From Methylotuvimicrobium alcaliphilum 20Z (GTDB taxonomy: Bacteria > Pseudomonadota > Gammaproteobacteria > Methylococcales > Methylomonadaceae), in assembly GCF_000968535.2 (NCBI RefSeq), contig NC_016112.1, positions 1,860,001 through 1,924,000 of the forward strand: a DNA stretch of 64,000 nucleotides, written 5' to 3'. A model generated the notes under the pieces. That model was not told where the DNA came from. It saw only the letters and a list, made by a program, of their open reading frames with translations, and made no database searches. The position numbers and the translations under genes were made by a program. The stretch's first letter is position 1. The number at the start of each line of letters is the position of its first letter. Shown piece after piece: positions 28,934 to 37,724 of the stretch.

Positions 28934-29067
28934 CACTGCCATTAAGTTAAGCCGTTCGTGGTGAGCCTGTCGAACCATGGACGGCTTAACTTATCGACCC
29001 AGGATTTTTCCATTCACCCTTCGACAGGCTCAGGGCGAACGGAAAAATCCTTAACTTAATGGCAGTG
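28934..29067. mobile_element. Family D MITE with 12-base target duplication
   Basis: Inverted ends CACTGCCATTAAGTTAAG and CTTAACTTAATGGCAGTG are perfect over 18 bases. GGGACTAGGGGG is present directly on both sides (28922-28933 and 29068-29079). Inside is a GCCTGTCGAACC / GACAGGCTCAGGGCGAACGG hairpin set. It is inserted in an older TAGTCCCTC...GAGGGACTA hairpin at 28900-28930. No gene is seen in 28798-30300. Confidence 0.7.
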
Positions 29068-29265
29068 GGGACTAGGGGGGGGATTGTTAAAAAATCCCCT
29101 TTCAATCTCCCTTTTCTAAAGGGAGGCTAAATCAGCAACTTGTTTTATGGAAAGACCACCGGAGGGTGCCGTAGAACCTTTTTATGGTTTTTGTTGCTAT
29201 TTTTGCGCTGTCGAATATTTTTTTTACTTCCATTGTAATTATTCAGCATAAGTCATGTATGAGAA

Positions 29266-29365
29266 GGTGTCAGGCATTGATTTATAAGGCTGTCTGTAAC
29301 AGGACGTTGCAGTCAGAACTTACAGGGATGTATTCACGCGTCCTTAGAAATCAATGCCTGACACC
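29266..29365. repeat. 100-base element with perfect 18-base inverted ends
   Basis: GGTGTCAGGCATTGATTT at the left and its exact complement AAATCAATGCCTGACACC at the right. The inside contains a CAGGACGT...ACGCGTCC fragment related to the common core. No transposase is encoded. Confidence 0.65.
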
Positions 29366-29720
29366 AACCTACCGCATGTGCTGAATAGTTACCTTCCATT
29401 TTTTGAATCGATTTCGTCAATTCATGCCGGAATGATAGGTTTCCGATAAATTAGTAGTAGCTTGATTGAATAAAAAGGTTATACTCTATCCGTTAGGATT
29501 TATTGCTTCGAATACCCTGCTATCATATTGTTTCGAGATTACGCGCGCATTATTTTTGTAACTAATTGATTTATTTTTCTTATTTCTTTCGAAAATAAAT
29601 TAAACCAATTCAATTGTCTTTAATCCTGGAAACAGAAGAGACGGAAAGCGCGAAGTAACACCGTAGGGTTAAATAGGGTAAAAAGCGCTAAACTGCCGAT
29701 TTTTGTTAAAACTTAATCAG

Positions 29721-30055
29721 TTAGGAACGAGCATGAAATAACTTAGACAACTGTTGGAAGGGGGCTCGGTGGCTCGATTGACAGGTGTCGGCGGCAGGGC
29801 AGATTTTTGCTCCTCGGCAATTGCTGAGTTACATGGATGTAATGAATGCAGAAAATGCAGGAGCATTTTTCTGCCCTGCATTGCCCTAATACACGCCATC
29901 CATGGCGTAATGCAAAATCTGCATTCATGCCATCCATGGCAATCGGATTCCGCCGTCAAGCCTACAGGGACGTATTCACGGCGTCCTGTCAAGCGAGTCA
30001 CCGAACCTCCGCAAAGCCTACTACTTGTAGAAGTTATTTTGTGCATATTCCTTAA
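29721..30055 (-). repeat. Family A palindromic repeat, reverse copy
   Basis: Reverse-complement counterpart of 5598-5981: TTAGGAACGAGCATGAAATA at the left, AAGTTATTTTGTGCATATTC and CTTAA at the right, with the GACAGG and CCATGGATGGC modules inside. Overlapping open frames on both strands here are repeat artefacts. Confidence 0.8.
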
Positions 30056-30300
30056 CTATTTTCAAATAGTTATATTCCTAATGTTTTAATTGCTCAATTG
30101 AAGTAATTCGGTCGGCATTACCTTGTGTAGCCGGCTACGATAAGCCAAGCAATAGTTTTCGGCAATGGTCAGGTTGCTCTCGAATAGAGTATTTATTTCA
30201 GTTGAATCCGACGGCACATTTTTTATGTCGTTCACCTTATGCGGAGTCATAATATTCAGGTTATAGAGGTGTTTATGTCATGGTTTGATTGGTAAGTTCG

Positions 30301-33096
30301 ATGGATGAAGCCCCTTTTTTCAGTTTGCGCTGGAAATTATCGATTTTATTCGGCATAGGAATGTTGTTCGTGTATGGCGCTTATTTCTATTATGCTTATA
30401 ACGAAGTGAACCGGGTTTTCAAGCTCGAACGCGAACATATTCAAAGCAAGCAATTTGACACCGCTCAGGTATTATCCAACGAAGCATTCCAAACTTTAGA
30501 CCAGCTCGCCGAAGGTTTAGCTTTCTCGGTAGAGGGTGCTGATAAAGAAAAAAAACTGTTCGAAATGTTGGAACGAAATGGAGAGCAATTACAATTAATT
30601 TGGGATATTGAAAATGTTACTTTATTCGATGAGAGTGGGCGACTCATTGGTGTATGGGGACGTAAACTGGCAATATCCAATGCTGATGTGCATCAGGTTT
30701 TAAATACCGAAGAACCGGTTCACCGAATTGTATGCCCCGATGCTTGTTTTCAACAAGCGATGATTCCAATGTTGGGACAGTCAAAGTCGGCCGGTGTATT
30801 GAGCGTATCCCAGTCATTAGCAGACATAATCATCAAATACAAAAAGCTAACGAATAACGATATCGGCATTTTAGTCGAAGACTCCCACACGTCTGAAGAC
30901 CCGAATTATACGGTCAAATTAACCGCTAAAACATTTTCCGGTTTGGATTTCGATATCTTAGGTATTTTATCCAAGAGCGACGCAGTCAGCCGTTTTGCCG
31001 ACCGTAACGAACGGTTGTCTTTCGGAGACCGCTACTATGAGCTCGGTATGAGACGCATGAATCACTCGGAGACAAATCGTGCGCCATTTTTTGTTTTTGT
31101 TAACGATATCACTCACGATATAGATGTTTTAAATGCCAAGCGGAGATCAATTTGGATTCAAGCTTTGATGAGTTTTTTCTTATCGCTACTGATGTTATTG
31201 ATTGTTCTCCGGTTTTTTATTGGTCGCGTGGCCAGGTTGTCAAAAGCGATTCCGTTATTGGCCAATCGGCAATTTCCGGCATTCAGGCAGCAAGTAAAGT
31301 CTAAAAGATTGTTTCCATTTTTTCATGACGAAATCGATCGACTAAATCATTCCGTATTAGGATTGGCTCAGCAGCTTGAGTTGGTGGAACAAATCGTAAA
31401 TACTAATACCCTTGAAATCATAGAGCATAACCGGAATTTAGCCGAAGAAAGAGACTTTATTAATCGTATGGTGAGTACCGCCCCGGTCATAATGATTACG
31501 CAACGGATGAATGGATTGATTGCGAGTGCGAATCAGGCGGCTGCGGATGTATTAGGCGAAGAAAGAGATTCGATTATCGGTAAGTTATTTGATCTCTATT
31601 TGCCGTCCTCCGAGGAGCATCATCGGGCTCAATTGGCCAGGCTAAGAAGCGATAGGCATGCGCAACGGCTGCAAATAGAAGGCAGTTTGTTGTCGAAGTT
31701 AGGTGGGAGTCACGACATATTTTGGATTCATGCGCCGTTTTATCAGGATGGCGAAAACCAAGAAGCGTTTGTGCTTTCGATGGGCGTTGATATGAGTGTC
31801 GAACATATCGTTGAGCAAAAGCTATTAACCATGGCAAATTACGATCCGGTTACCGGTCTGGGCAATCAGAGAAGCTTTGAATCCGAATTAGCCGATCGGC
31901 TCGCATCGGCTAAAAGACATGGCGGCAAGTTGGCCTTGTTGGTATTTGATATGACTCCGCGCGGCACCGGCGATTTACGTTTCGATAAATCTTACATGCT
32001 TCGTGTCGCAAGCAGACTTAAGCCCATTCTGCGATCTTCCGATCGATTGTATCGTATTGGCGATAATCGTTTTGCCTTGATCATGCCGAATTGTCAACAA
32101 CGAGGGATTATTATATTAGCGAATAAAATCATTGATGAAGTTGAATCACTCAATGTGGAAATTGATTCGCCAAACCTTTTCTTATCAACGGGTATCGGAA
32201 TAGCGCTCTATCCGCAGCATGGCGATACTGTCGATCAATTAAGGGCTAATGCTCATTCGGCGATGCATCATGCAAAAAAAGACGGCTTCTATTTATTTTT
32301 CGATCAGCAACGTAATAGTCAAGGCAACGGCAAAGGGCGAAGCGAATGGCAAGTTTTATTCGATATCGCTTTCGATAGGGATCGATTTGTGTTGAGTTAT
32401 CAGCCGGTTTGGGATATCGATCAACGTTGCGTAAGCTATTTTAACAGTCGCTTATGTATACGGCGAGATGACCGTAGTTTGATTTCGCCGGAGGAATATT
32501 GGCTTTATGCTGAGCAATTAGGACTGGCGGCTCGACTGGAGCGCCTTCTGGTCGTTACGGCAATTAATGAACTCGCTTTTTATAATCAATCGGGGAATCG
32601 GATTAACATCTCGGTCGGTTTATCCGGCGCTTTGTTTTTAGATCCCGACTTTTGCTCGGATATGGCAGGATTATTAAACAAAAACGCGGTTGATCCGAGT
32701 CAAATCATATTTGAAATCAGTGAATCTTCGGTGGTTGGTCAGTTCGTTATTGCACAACGTTTTGTACGGCGCATTAAAGAATACGGCTGCCGGTGCGCAT
32801 TAAACGATTTCGGAAGTGAATTTTCATCGTTTTTTTACCTTAAGCATTTGGCGGTCGATTTTGTCAAAATCAATGGGCAATTAGTTGAGCAAATTAAAAA
32901 GAACAAAGGCAACAGCAAAAATTTACAGATGATGGTCGAACTGGCTCAAGCCTTTGATAAAGTAACTGTTATTGAGTCTGTGAATACGCCTCGGATTTTC
33001 GATGTGGTTAAGAAAGCGGGTGTTAATAATGTCGCTGGAGACCTAATCGGTAAGCCTAGCGAAAGCCCAATCATTCAAGCGAATCGAGTTGGGTGA
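30301..33096 (+). CDS. Membrane GGDEF/EAL protein with both active sites degenerate (CsrD/LapD-like logic)
   Basis: A 931-residue inner-membrane protein. A first helix (about 10-32) and a second (about 285-307) enclose a periplasmic sensor region of some 250 residues. A PAS domain follows at about 385-500, then GGDEF-like and EAL-like domains. The GGDEF motif reads GDNRF (587-591). In the EAL domain the signature glutamate site reads NSRL (715-718) and DDFG reads NDFG (835-838), so neither synthesis nor hydrolysis of c-di-GMP is expected. It is more likely a c-di-GMP receptor or an RNA-decay adaptor like CsrD. I start at the ATG 30301; a TTG four codons earlier is possible. A tiny frame MSWFDW with a better ribosome site begins at 30275 just upstream. 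Confidence 0.82.
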   Translation: MDEAPFFSLRWKLSILFGIGMLFVYGAYFYYAYNEVNRVFKLEREHIQSKQFDTAQVLSNEAFQTLDQLAEGLAFSVEGADKEKKLFEMLERNGEQLQLIWDIENVTLFDESGRLIGVWGRKLAISNADVHQVLNTEEPVHRIVCPDACFQQAMIPMLGQSKSAGVLSVSQSLADIIIKYKKLTNNDIGILVEDSHTSEDPNYTVKLTAKTFSGLDFDILGILSKSDAVSRFADRNERLSFGDRYYELGMRRMNHSETNRAPFFVFVNDITHDIDVLNAKRRSIWIQALMSFFLSLLMLLIVLRFFIGRVARLSKAIPLLANRQFPAFRQQVKSKRLFPFFHDEIDRLNHSVLGLAQQLELVEQIVNTNTLEIIEHNRNLAEERDFINRMVSTAPVIMITQRMNGLIASANQAAADVLGEERDSIIGKLFDLYLPSSEEHHRAQLARLRSDRHAQRLQIEGSLLSKLGGSHDIFWIHAPFYQDGENQEAFVLSMGVDMSVEHIVEQKLLTMANYDPVTGLGNQRSFESELADRLASAKRHGGKLALLVFDMTPRGTGDLRFDKSYMLRVASRLKPILRSSDRLYRIGDNRFALIMPNCQQRGIIILANKIIDEVESLNVEIDSPNLFLSTGIGIALYPQHGDTVDQLRANAHSAMHHAKKDGFYLFFDQQRNSQGNGKGRSEWQVLFDIAFDRDRFVLSYQPVWDIDQRCVSYFNSRLCIRRDDRSLISPEEYWLYAEQLGLAARLERLLVVTAINELAFYNQSGNRINISVGLSGALFLDPDFCSDMAGLLNKNAVDPSQIIFEISESSVVGQFVIAQRFVRRIKEYGCRCALNDFGSEFSSFFYLKHLAVDFVKINGQLVEQIKKNKGNSKNLQMMVELAQAFDKVTVIESVNTPRIFDVVKKAGVNNVAGDLIGKPSESPIIQANRVG

Positions 33097-33116
33097 TCGC
33101 TTTCTTATATTGTAAT

Positions 33117-33656
33117 TTACGCGTAAAACTCATAGGGGTTATCGACTGATTCTTGTTCGATAGACATGACGGCTTGATTCAATGCGATCAATTTTTTCTC
33201 TTCCTCGATTTGCAGGCCGATCATATAGAAAATAGGCATCCACAAAGGGTTGATTAATAATCCGCCGAGCACTGATTTAACGGTACGCTTGATATTTTTA
33301 AAAGGATTAAAAGATTGACCTAGCGATTCATAAGGGGATGCTTTAAACACGGCTTGAATCGGTCTGAGTTTAGATTGTTCCGGTTCTTCAATCATCACTA
33401 GGAAATTCGTCAACTTCCGTTCGATTTTTCGATAATTTAGTCTTGCCAGTCCCGCCGATACTGCAAAAGTAACAGCGACAAAAGGCAATAATACTGCCGG
33501 AGGCGCTACCGGTGCAAAAAAAGTCGACATCATTACGATACATAAGCCTGCCATCACAATATCCTCTCCTCGTTCGACATCGCGATCAATGGACTCAACG
33601 ATTTTAGTTACGTTTTCGTCTAGACGATTAGCTGAATTGTCTGTTTCTCGATTCAT
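33117..33656 (-). CDS. Hypothetical two-helix membrane protein
   Basis: A 179-residue protein I do not recognise. The first 35 residues are polar (many Asn, Asp, Arg). A long hydrophobic stretch at about 36-73 probably forms a helical hairpin, and a second hydrophobic part lies at about 133-150 (GGLLINPLWMPIFYMIG). The end is acidic and polar. It faces the GGDEF/EAL gene tail-to-tail with 20 bases between, so they are not co-transcribed. Confidence 0.6.
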   Translation of the reverse strand: MNRETDNSANRLDENVTKIVESIDRDVERGEDIVMAGLCIVMMSTFFAPVAPPAVLLPFVAVTFAVSAGLARLNYRKIERKLTNFLVMIEEPEQSKLRPIQAVFKASPYESLGQSFNPFKNIKRTVKSVLGGLLINPLWMPIFYMIGLQIEEEKKLIALNQAVMSIEQESVDNPYEFYA

Positions 33657-34099
33657 TTTGCATACTCCACAAGAAGGGTTAAACGGAGAGTGGTCAAATA
33701 AAGCTTAACTCTTTCAAAGAGTATCATCAAAGTTTCAACGAACAAGTTGCGCTATGAAAAATTATATCAATAAGAAAGGTTACGGCATTCGTAAATTTTT
33801 ATTTTACTGCTAATCTTAATGTGCGAACTGTAGAGATGATTATTGCTCCTTATCCGAGTGGAAAACGTCTAGTTTTCAGGTGGTTTGGGGCGCGTTTGTC
33901 GGGAATGACGGTAGTAAGTAGGTCGCTTTTTGCTCCAGCAAAATCGCTATTTCCGTTATCCTTCGCGGTTAGGATCTGCCGTCAAGTTCCCTTAAGATGA
34001 GTTTTTTCCGGCTCCTAAATCTTTCCATCTTTCTTATTGGATCGAATTTCGCTAAAACATCGAACAGTGTTATTAATAGGGGAGTAGGGCTTTTTATTA
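33657..34099. other. Gene-free stretch upstream of the diguanylate cyclase
   Basis: I see no gene, repeat or clear terminator in this AT-rich gap. It must hold the promoters for the flanking divergent genes. A purine-rich GGGGAG at 34078-34083 serves as ribosome site for the gene at 34100. Confidence 0.5.
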
Positions 34100-35248
34100 A
34101 TGAGAGATTTAGCTTTGGAAGAAGATTTAACGACCGATTTGTCGATATTGCAAAGTCATTTAGATGGCATGATCAATCGGGTTCAACAGAACAGTAACGC
34201 CTTAAGGCGATTTCAAGCATTTGAAAGACGTTTGCTTAACTTAAATTCTTTATCCGAAATGATTGTTCATATTCTTGAAGGCGGGAAGGCATTTTTCGAC
34301 CTCGATGCCATCAGTCTATGTTTGGTCGATAAAGAAAACGAATTGTCGGAATATTTGATACAGGACGGTTTCGATATCAAGACCACAAAGCAATTAACTC
34401 TGCTTAAAGACCGTCATCAGTTAAAAGCATTGTTCGGTTTTGCCGTAAAGCCCTATATTGGCGCCTATCATCCAAAGTGTTCCGAATTCTTTAACTATAC
34501 CGATAGAAAGCCGGTTAGTGTCGCATTGATTCCGTTAATCCGCCGTGGAAAGTATCTAGGATCATTGAATTTCGGTAGCTTTCAGCAGGAACGGTTTATC
34601 GATACAATGGCAACCGATTTTATCGAGCATATGATTTCGGTGGTCAGTATTTGTTTGGAAAATAATCTGAATTTCGAGATGATGCGCAGGACCAGTTTTA
34701 TCGACACACTGACCGGCGTCAACAACAGACGTTTTCTTGAGCAAAGGCTTGTAGAAGAAATCGATCGCTGCCAACGAAGCGGCGAGCCATTGTCTTGTTT
34801 ATTTCTCGATATCGATTATTTTAAGTTAATCAACGATACCCACGGACATCAAGCAGGAGATTATATACTGAAACAAGTGGCCGGATCGGTAAAAAATCTG
34901 CTACGTAATAATGACGTTCTGGCTCGATACGGTGGCGAGGAGTTTGTGGCGTTGTTGTCAAATCTTGATGAAAGTAAATTAATGGCTATCGCCGAACGAA
35001 TAAGATGTACGGTTGAATCACTTAATATGGTTTTCGATGGTAAACCGATTCAGGTGACTATTTCGATAGGCGCCGCGTCTTACTCGGCACCCAAGCATAT
35101 ACTTTCGAACGCAGCCGATATTGCGATGCGGCTAATTGAATCGGCCGATGCCGCCTTATATCAAGCTAAGCACAATGGTCGCAATCGGATTGAGAATAAT
35201 GGCTTTATTATTGATCGAGCGTTGATGGAAAGCGCAGCATCCTATTAA
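34100..35248 (+). CDS. Diguanylate cyclase with N-terminal GAF/DUF484-like domain
   Basis: A 382-residue soluble protein. Residues 1-200 resemble the DUF484/GAF type (LLNLNSLSEMIVHIL, VALIPLIRRGKYLGSLNFGS). Residues 208-372 form a GGDEF domain beginning DTLTGVNNRRFLEQRL, with the intact catalytic motif GGEEF (278-282) and a product-inhibition I-site RNND (269-272) in the correct spacing. It should make cyclic di-GMP and be feedback-limited. Start supported by GGGGAG upstream. It stands alone and, with the degenerate protein before it and the HD-GYP protein, gives this window both making and sensing of c-di-GMP. Confidence 0.9.
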   Translation: MRDLALEEDLTTDLSILQSHLDGMINRVQQNSNALRRFQAFERRLLNLNSLSEMIVHILEGGKAFFDLDAISLCLVDKENELSEYLIQDGFDIKTTKQLTLLKDRHQLKALFGFAVKPYIGAYHPKCSEFFNYTDRKPVSVALIPLIRRGKYLGSLNFGSFQQERFIDTMATDFIEHMISVVSICLENNLNFEMMRRTSFIDTLTGVNNRRFLEQRLVEEIDRCQRSGEPLSCLFLDIDYFKLINDTHGHQAGDYILKQVAGSVKNLLRNNDVLARYGGEEFVALLSNLDESKLMAIAERIRCTVESLNMVFDGKPIQVTISIGAASYSAPKHILSNAADIAMRLIESADAALYQAKHNGRNRIENNGFIIDRALMESAASY

Positions 35249-35253
35249 CCTAA

Positions 35254-35590
35254 AAAGTATTTCACCATGAAGATCATGAAGAATAAGAAGTTAAGTTTGT
35301 CATGCATTTGCAAAACAGTTTCGCTATCCTTAAAGGCTACTCAAATTTTATGAGTATCCTATTGAAATAATTCAATAATCCCTCCAATCTATCACTAGCC
35401 TAAGGGTTTGGTCGTAAATAACTTCCCTATTTTAGGGAGGGTTCGGTACCTTTCGTACTTCAAATTTCGGTAGTGCCTGAGGAGGCACTGGGGTGTGCGG
35501 CCCCTCACCTAATGCTGGTGAGGGGCCGGCATAGAGCCTACACGGACGTCTTCACTGCGTCCTGCCAAGCGAGTTACCGAACCCTCAACA
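35254..35590. repeat. Mosaic of partial repeats before the ATPase operon
   Basis: 35256-35295 is a TTTCACCATGAAGATCATGA element also at 8336-8386 (reverse) and 50895-50930. 35415-35440 is a family A end piece (AAATAACTTCC), 35446-35475 a family B left end (CTTCAAATTTCGG), 35495-35525 a CCCCTCACC/GGTGAGGGG hairpin, and 35535-35590 a family A core (GGACGTCTTCACTGCGTCCTG). No gene is seen in 35249-35779. Confidence 0.55.
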
Positions 35591-35739
35591 AAGCCCATAG
35601 TTTCAGGACGTTGTTTATCACGAAATCCTAAAGTATAAAATCACAACTTCCACTCGGTGTGTTCAATTTAGTTTCTCTATGCCAAAAATAAGGCTCTTTA
35701 TGGGCTTGGACTTGTTATCATAATGTCATCTAACAATAT

Positions 35740-35745
35740 TATAAT
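35740..35745 (+). promoter_or_regulatory. Candidate -10 box of the V-type ATPase operon
   Basis: A perfect TATAAT lies 34 bases before the ATG at 35780. No good -35 lies at 16-18 bases; TTGTTA at 35712 is 22 bases away, so the assignment is tentative. Confidence 0.35.
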
Positions 35746-35779
35746 CCGCTTATATTTAGCCTATTTTTCGGGGTAACGC

Positions 35780-37141
35780 ATGATCGAACATATGGTCAGA
35801 CATTACAATATTTTGTCCATTGTCGGTAATATCATTACTGTAAACGTTGACAGTACCTTCGCAAACCAAGAAATTACGACTCGGTTCGGGGATTTAGCCG
35901 AAGTCGAGGACGTTAATGGCAGCGAGTCGTTGGCGCAAGTCATCAAAATCGATGGCAACAAGGTTTCCTTACAAGTTTTTTCGGGAACCCGAGGAATTTC
36001 GACTGCGGCTTCGGTGCGCTTTTTAGGTCATTCGATGCGAGTGACTTATTCGGCGAATATTCTCGGTCGGATTTTTAATGGTACGGGGGAGCCGATGGAT
36101 GGCGGTTCGATGCTTAAACCCGACCCGAAAGTGACGATTAACGGTGCGTCGGTGAACCCGATGAAACGGGTCCTAGCCTCTAAAATGATCCGAACGCAAG
36201 TGCCGATGATCGATTTGTTCAATTGTCTGGTCGAGAGCCAAAAAATACCAATTTTCTCGATTTCAGGTGAACCGTTTAACGCATTTTTGGCTAGAATCGG
36301 TATTCAAGCCGATGCCGATATCGTGGTTTTTGCAGGACTTGGCCTGATTTTCGATGATTTTCATTATTTTCGAGCGCAATTCGAGGAGGCTGGCGTATTC
36401 GCGAGGACCGTGATGTTTTGCAATCTAGCTTCCGATCCTATTGTCGAACGGCTTTTGGTGCCCGATATGGCATTGGCGGTCGCGGAACGCTTTGCGGTTG
36501 AAGAGGGCAAACGTGTCTTGGTCTTGATGACCGATATGACTGCCTATGCCGATGCGATGAAAGAGGTCGGTATTTCGATGGAACATGTACCGTCGAATCG
36601 CGGTTACATGGGGGATCTCTATTCGCAGTTGGCGCGCCGATACGAAAAAGCCTGCGATTATAAAGGTGCCGGTTCCGTTACGATTTTGTCGGTGACAACG
36701 ATGCCGGGTAACGATGTGACGCATCCGGTTCCGGACAATACCGGTTATATTACCGAGGGCCAGTTTTATTTGCACGACGGCATGCTCGATCCTTTCGGTT
36801 CGTTGTCTAGGTTGAAGCAACATGTCATCGGTAAGGTCACGCGCGAGGATCATGCGCAAATCATGAATACGATGATCCGTTTTTACGCGGGCTCGGTCGA
36901 CGCCGAACAAAAGCAGGCAATGGCTTTCGATTTGTCCGATTACGATAAAAAATTGCTTCGATTCGGGCAATTATTTAAAAAACGTTTCATGGACATCAAT
37001 GTCTCTATTTCATTGGAACAGGCCTTGGATTTAGGATGGCAAACCTTGGCCGAATGTTTCGAGGAAAGCGAGTTATTAATGAAACAAGCCTTGATCGATA
37101 AATATTTCCCGAAGAAAAGTCATGGCCAGACTCTCGCTTAA
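35780..37141 (+). CDS. ntpB: V/A-type ATPase subunit B
   Basis: The non-catalytic nucleotide-site subunit of the soluble V1/A1 head. It has 453 residues, the usual length. The N-terminal beta-barrel is followed by ILGRIFNGTGEPMDGG, and the P-loop position reads FSISGEPFNAFLARIG, i.e. no functional Walker A, as expected for B. Later motifs are RGYMGDLYSQLARRYE and a conserved GSVTILSVTTMPGNDVTHPVPD. It is first in a seven-gene operon, an unusual place because B normally follows A. It overlaps the D gene by 20 bases. Confidence 0.95.
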   Translation: MIEHMVRHYNILSIVGNIITVNVDSTFANQEITTRFGDLAEVEDVNGSESLAQVIKIDGNKVSLQVFSGTRGISTAASVRFLGHSMRVTYSANILGRIFNGTGEPMDGGSMLKPDPKVTINGASVNPMKRVLASKMIRTQVPMIDLFNCLVESQKIPIFSISGEPFNAFLARIGIQADADIVVFAGLGLIFDDFHYFRAQFEEAGVFARTVMFCNLASDPIVERLLVPDMALAVAERFAVEEGKRVLVLMTDMTAYADAMKEVGISMEHVPSNRGYMGDLYSQLARRYEKACDYKGAGSVTILSVTTMPGNDVTHPVPDNTGYITEGQFYLHDGMLDPFGSLSRLKQHVIGKVTREDHAQIMNTMIRFYAGSVDAEQKQAMAFDLSDYDKKLLRFGQLFKKRFMDINVSISLEQALDLGWQTLAECFEESELLMKQALIDKYFPKKSHGQTLA

Positions 37142-37724
37142 CAAGGCTTCATTGCATAAGGAAAGCGCCAAACTTAAACGCTACCGGCAATATTTGCCTT
37201 CGCTCGATCTCAAACGAAGACAGTTGATGGCCGAGCGGGCCAAAGGCTTGGCGCAGCTCAAAACTACCGAACTGCAAATCGAACAGTGCCGGCAAAAAGT
37301 GAGCGAAACATTACCGATGGTGTCCTATCGGGATATTAATTTAAACGATCTGGTTAAAGTCTCGGCGGTCGAAATAGGCGAGGAGAATATTGTCGGTATT
37401 ACGGTGCCGATATTAAGGAAGGTTGACCTAGTGACGATGACCTACTCGTCTTATCTGAAGCCGCACTGGGTCGATGCGTTGGTCGTGCAATTGAAACTTA
37501 TGCTGGAGTTGAAGTTACGGCAACAGGTCGACAGACGTCGATTGACGATTTTGGAAGCGGCGGTCAAAAAAGTGACACAAAAGGTTAATTTGTTCGATAA
37601 GGTGTTGATTCCTAAAACGGAGCGCAATATACGCAAAATCCGTATTTATCTGTCCGATGCCGAACGAGCCGATGTTGTTCGGGCAAAAATGACCAAACAA
37701 CTCCGTATTAAACAAGGTGTCTAA
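37122..37724 (+). CDS. ntpD: V/A-type ATPase subunit D
   Basis: The central rotor shaft subunit that links the catalytic head to the membrane ring. It is 200 residues. The N-terminus LNKASLHKESAKLKRY and the KRRQLM segment begin the long antiparallel coiled coil, and the C-terminal helix has KKVTQKVNLFDKVLIP followed by IRKIRIYLSDAER, the standard D signature. The gene starts inside the B gene (20-base overlap) and stops directly before the I gene (TAA then ATG), so it is tightly coupled on both sides. Confidence 0.93.
   Translation: MARLSLNKASLHKESAKLKRYRQYLPSLDLKRRQLMAERAKGLAQLKTTELQIEQCRQKVSETLPMVSYRDINLNDLVKVSAVEIGEENIVGITVPILRKVDLVTMTYSSYLKPHWVDALVVQLKLMLELKLRQQVDRRRLTILEAAVKKVTQKVNLFDKVLIPKTERNIRKIRIYLSDAERADVVRAKMTKQLRIKQGV

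Noticed and set aside
29717-30089. Open frames on both strands (109 and 111 codons)
   Set aside because: Both are translations of the reverse family A copy; the peptides match those of the other copies.
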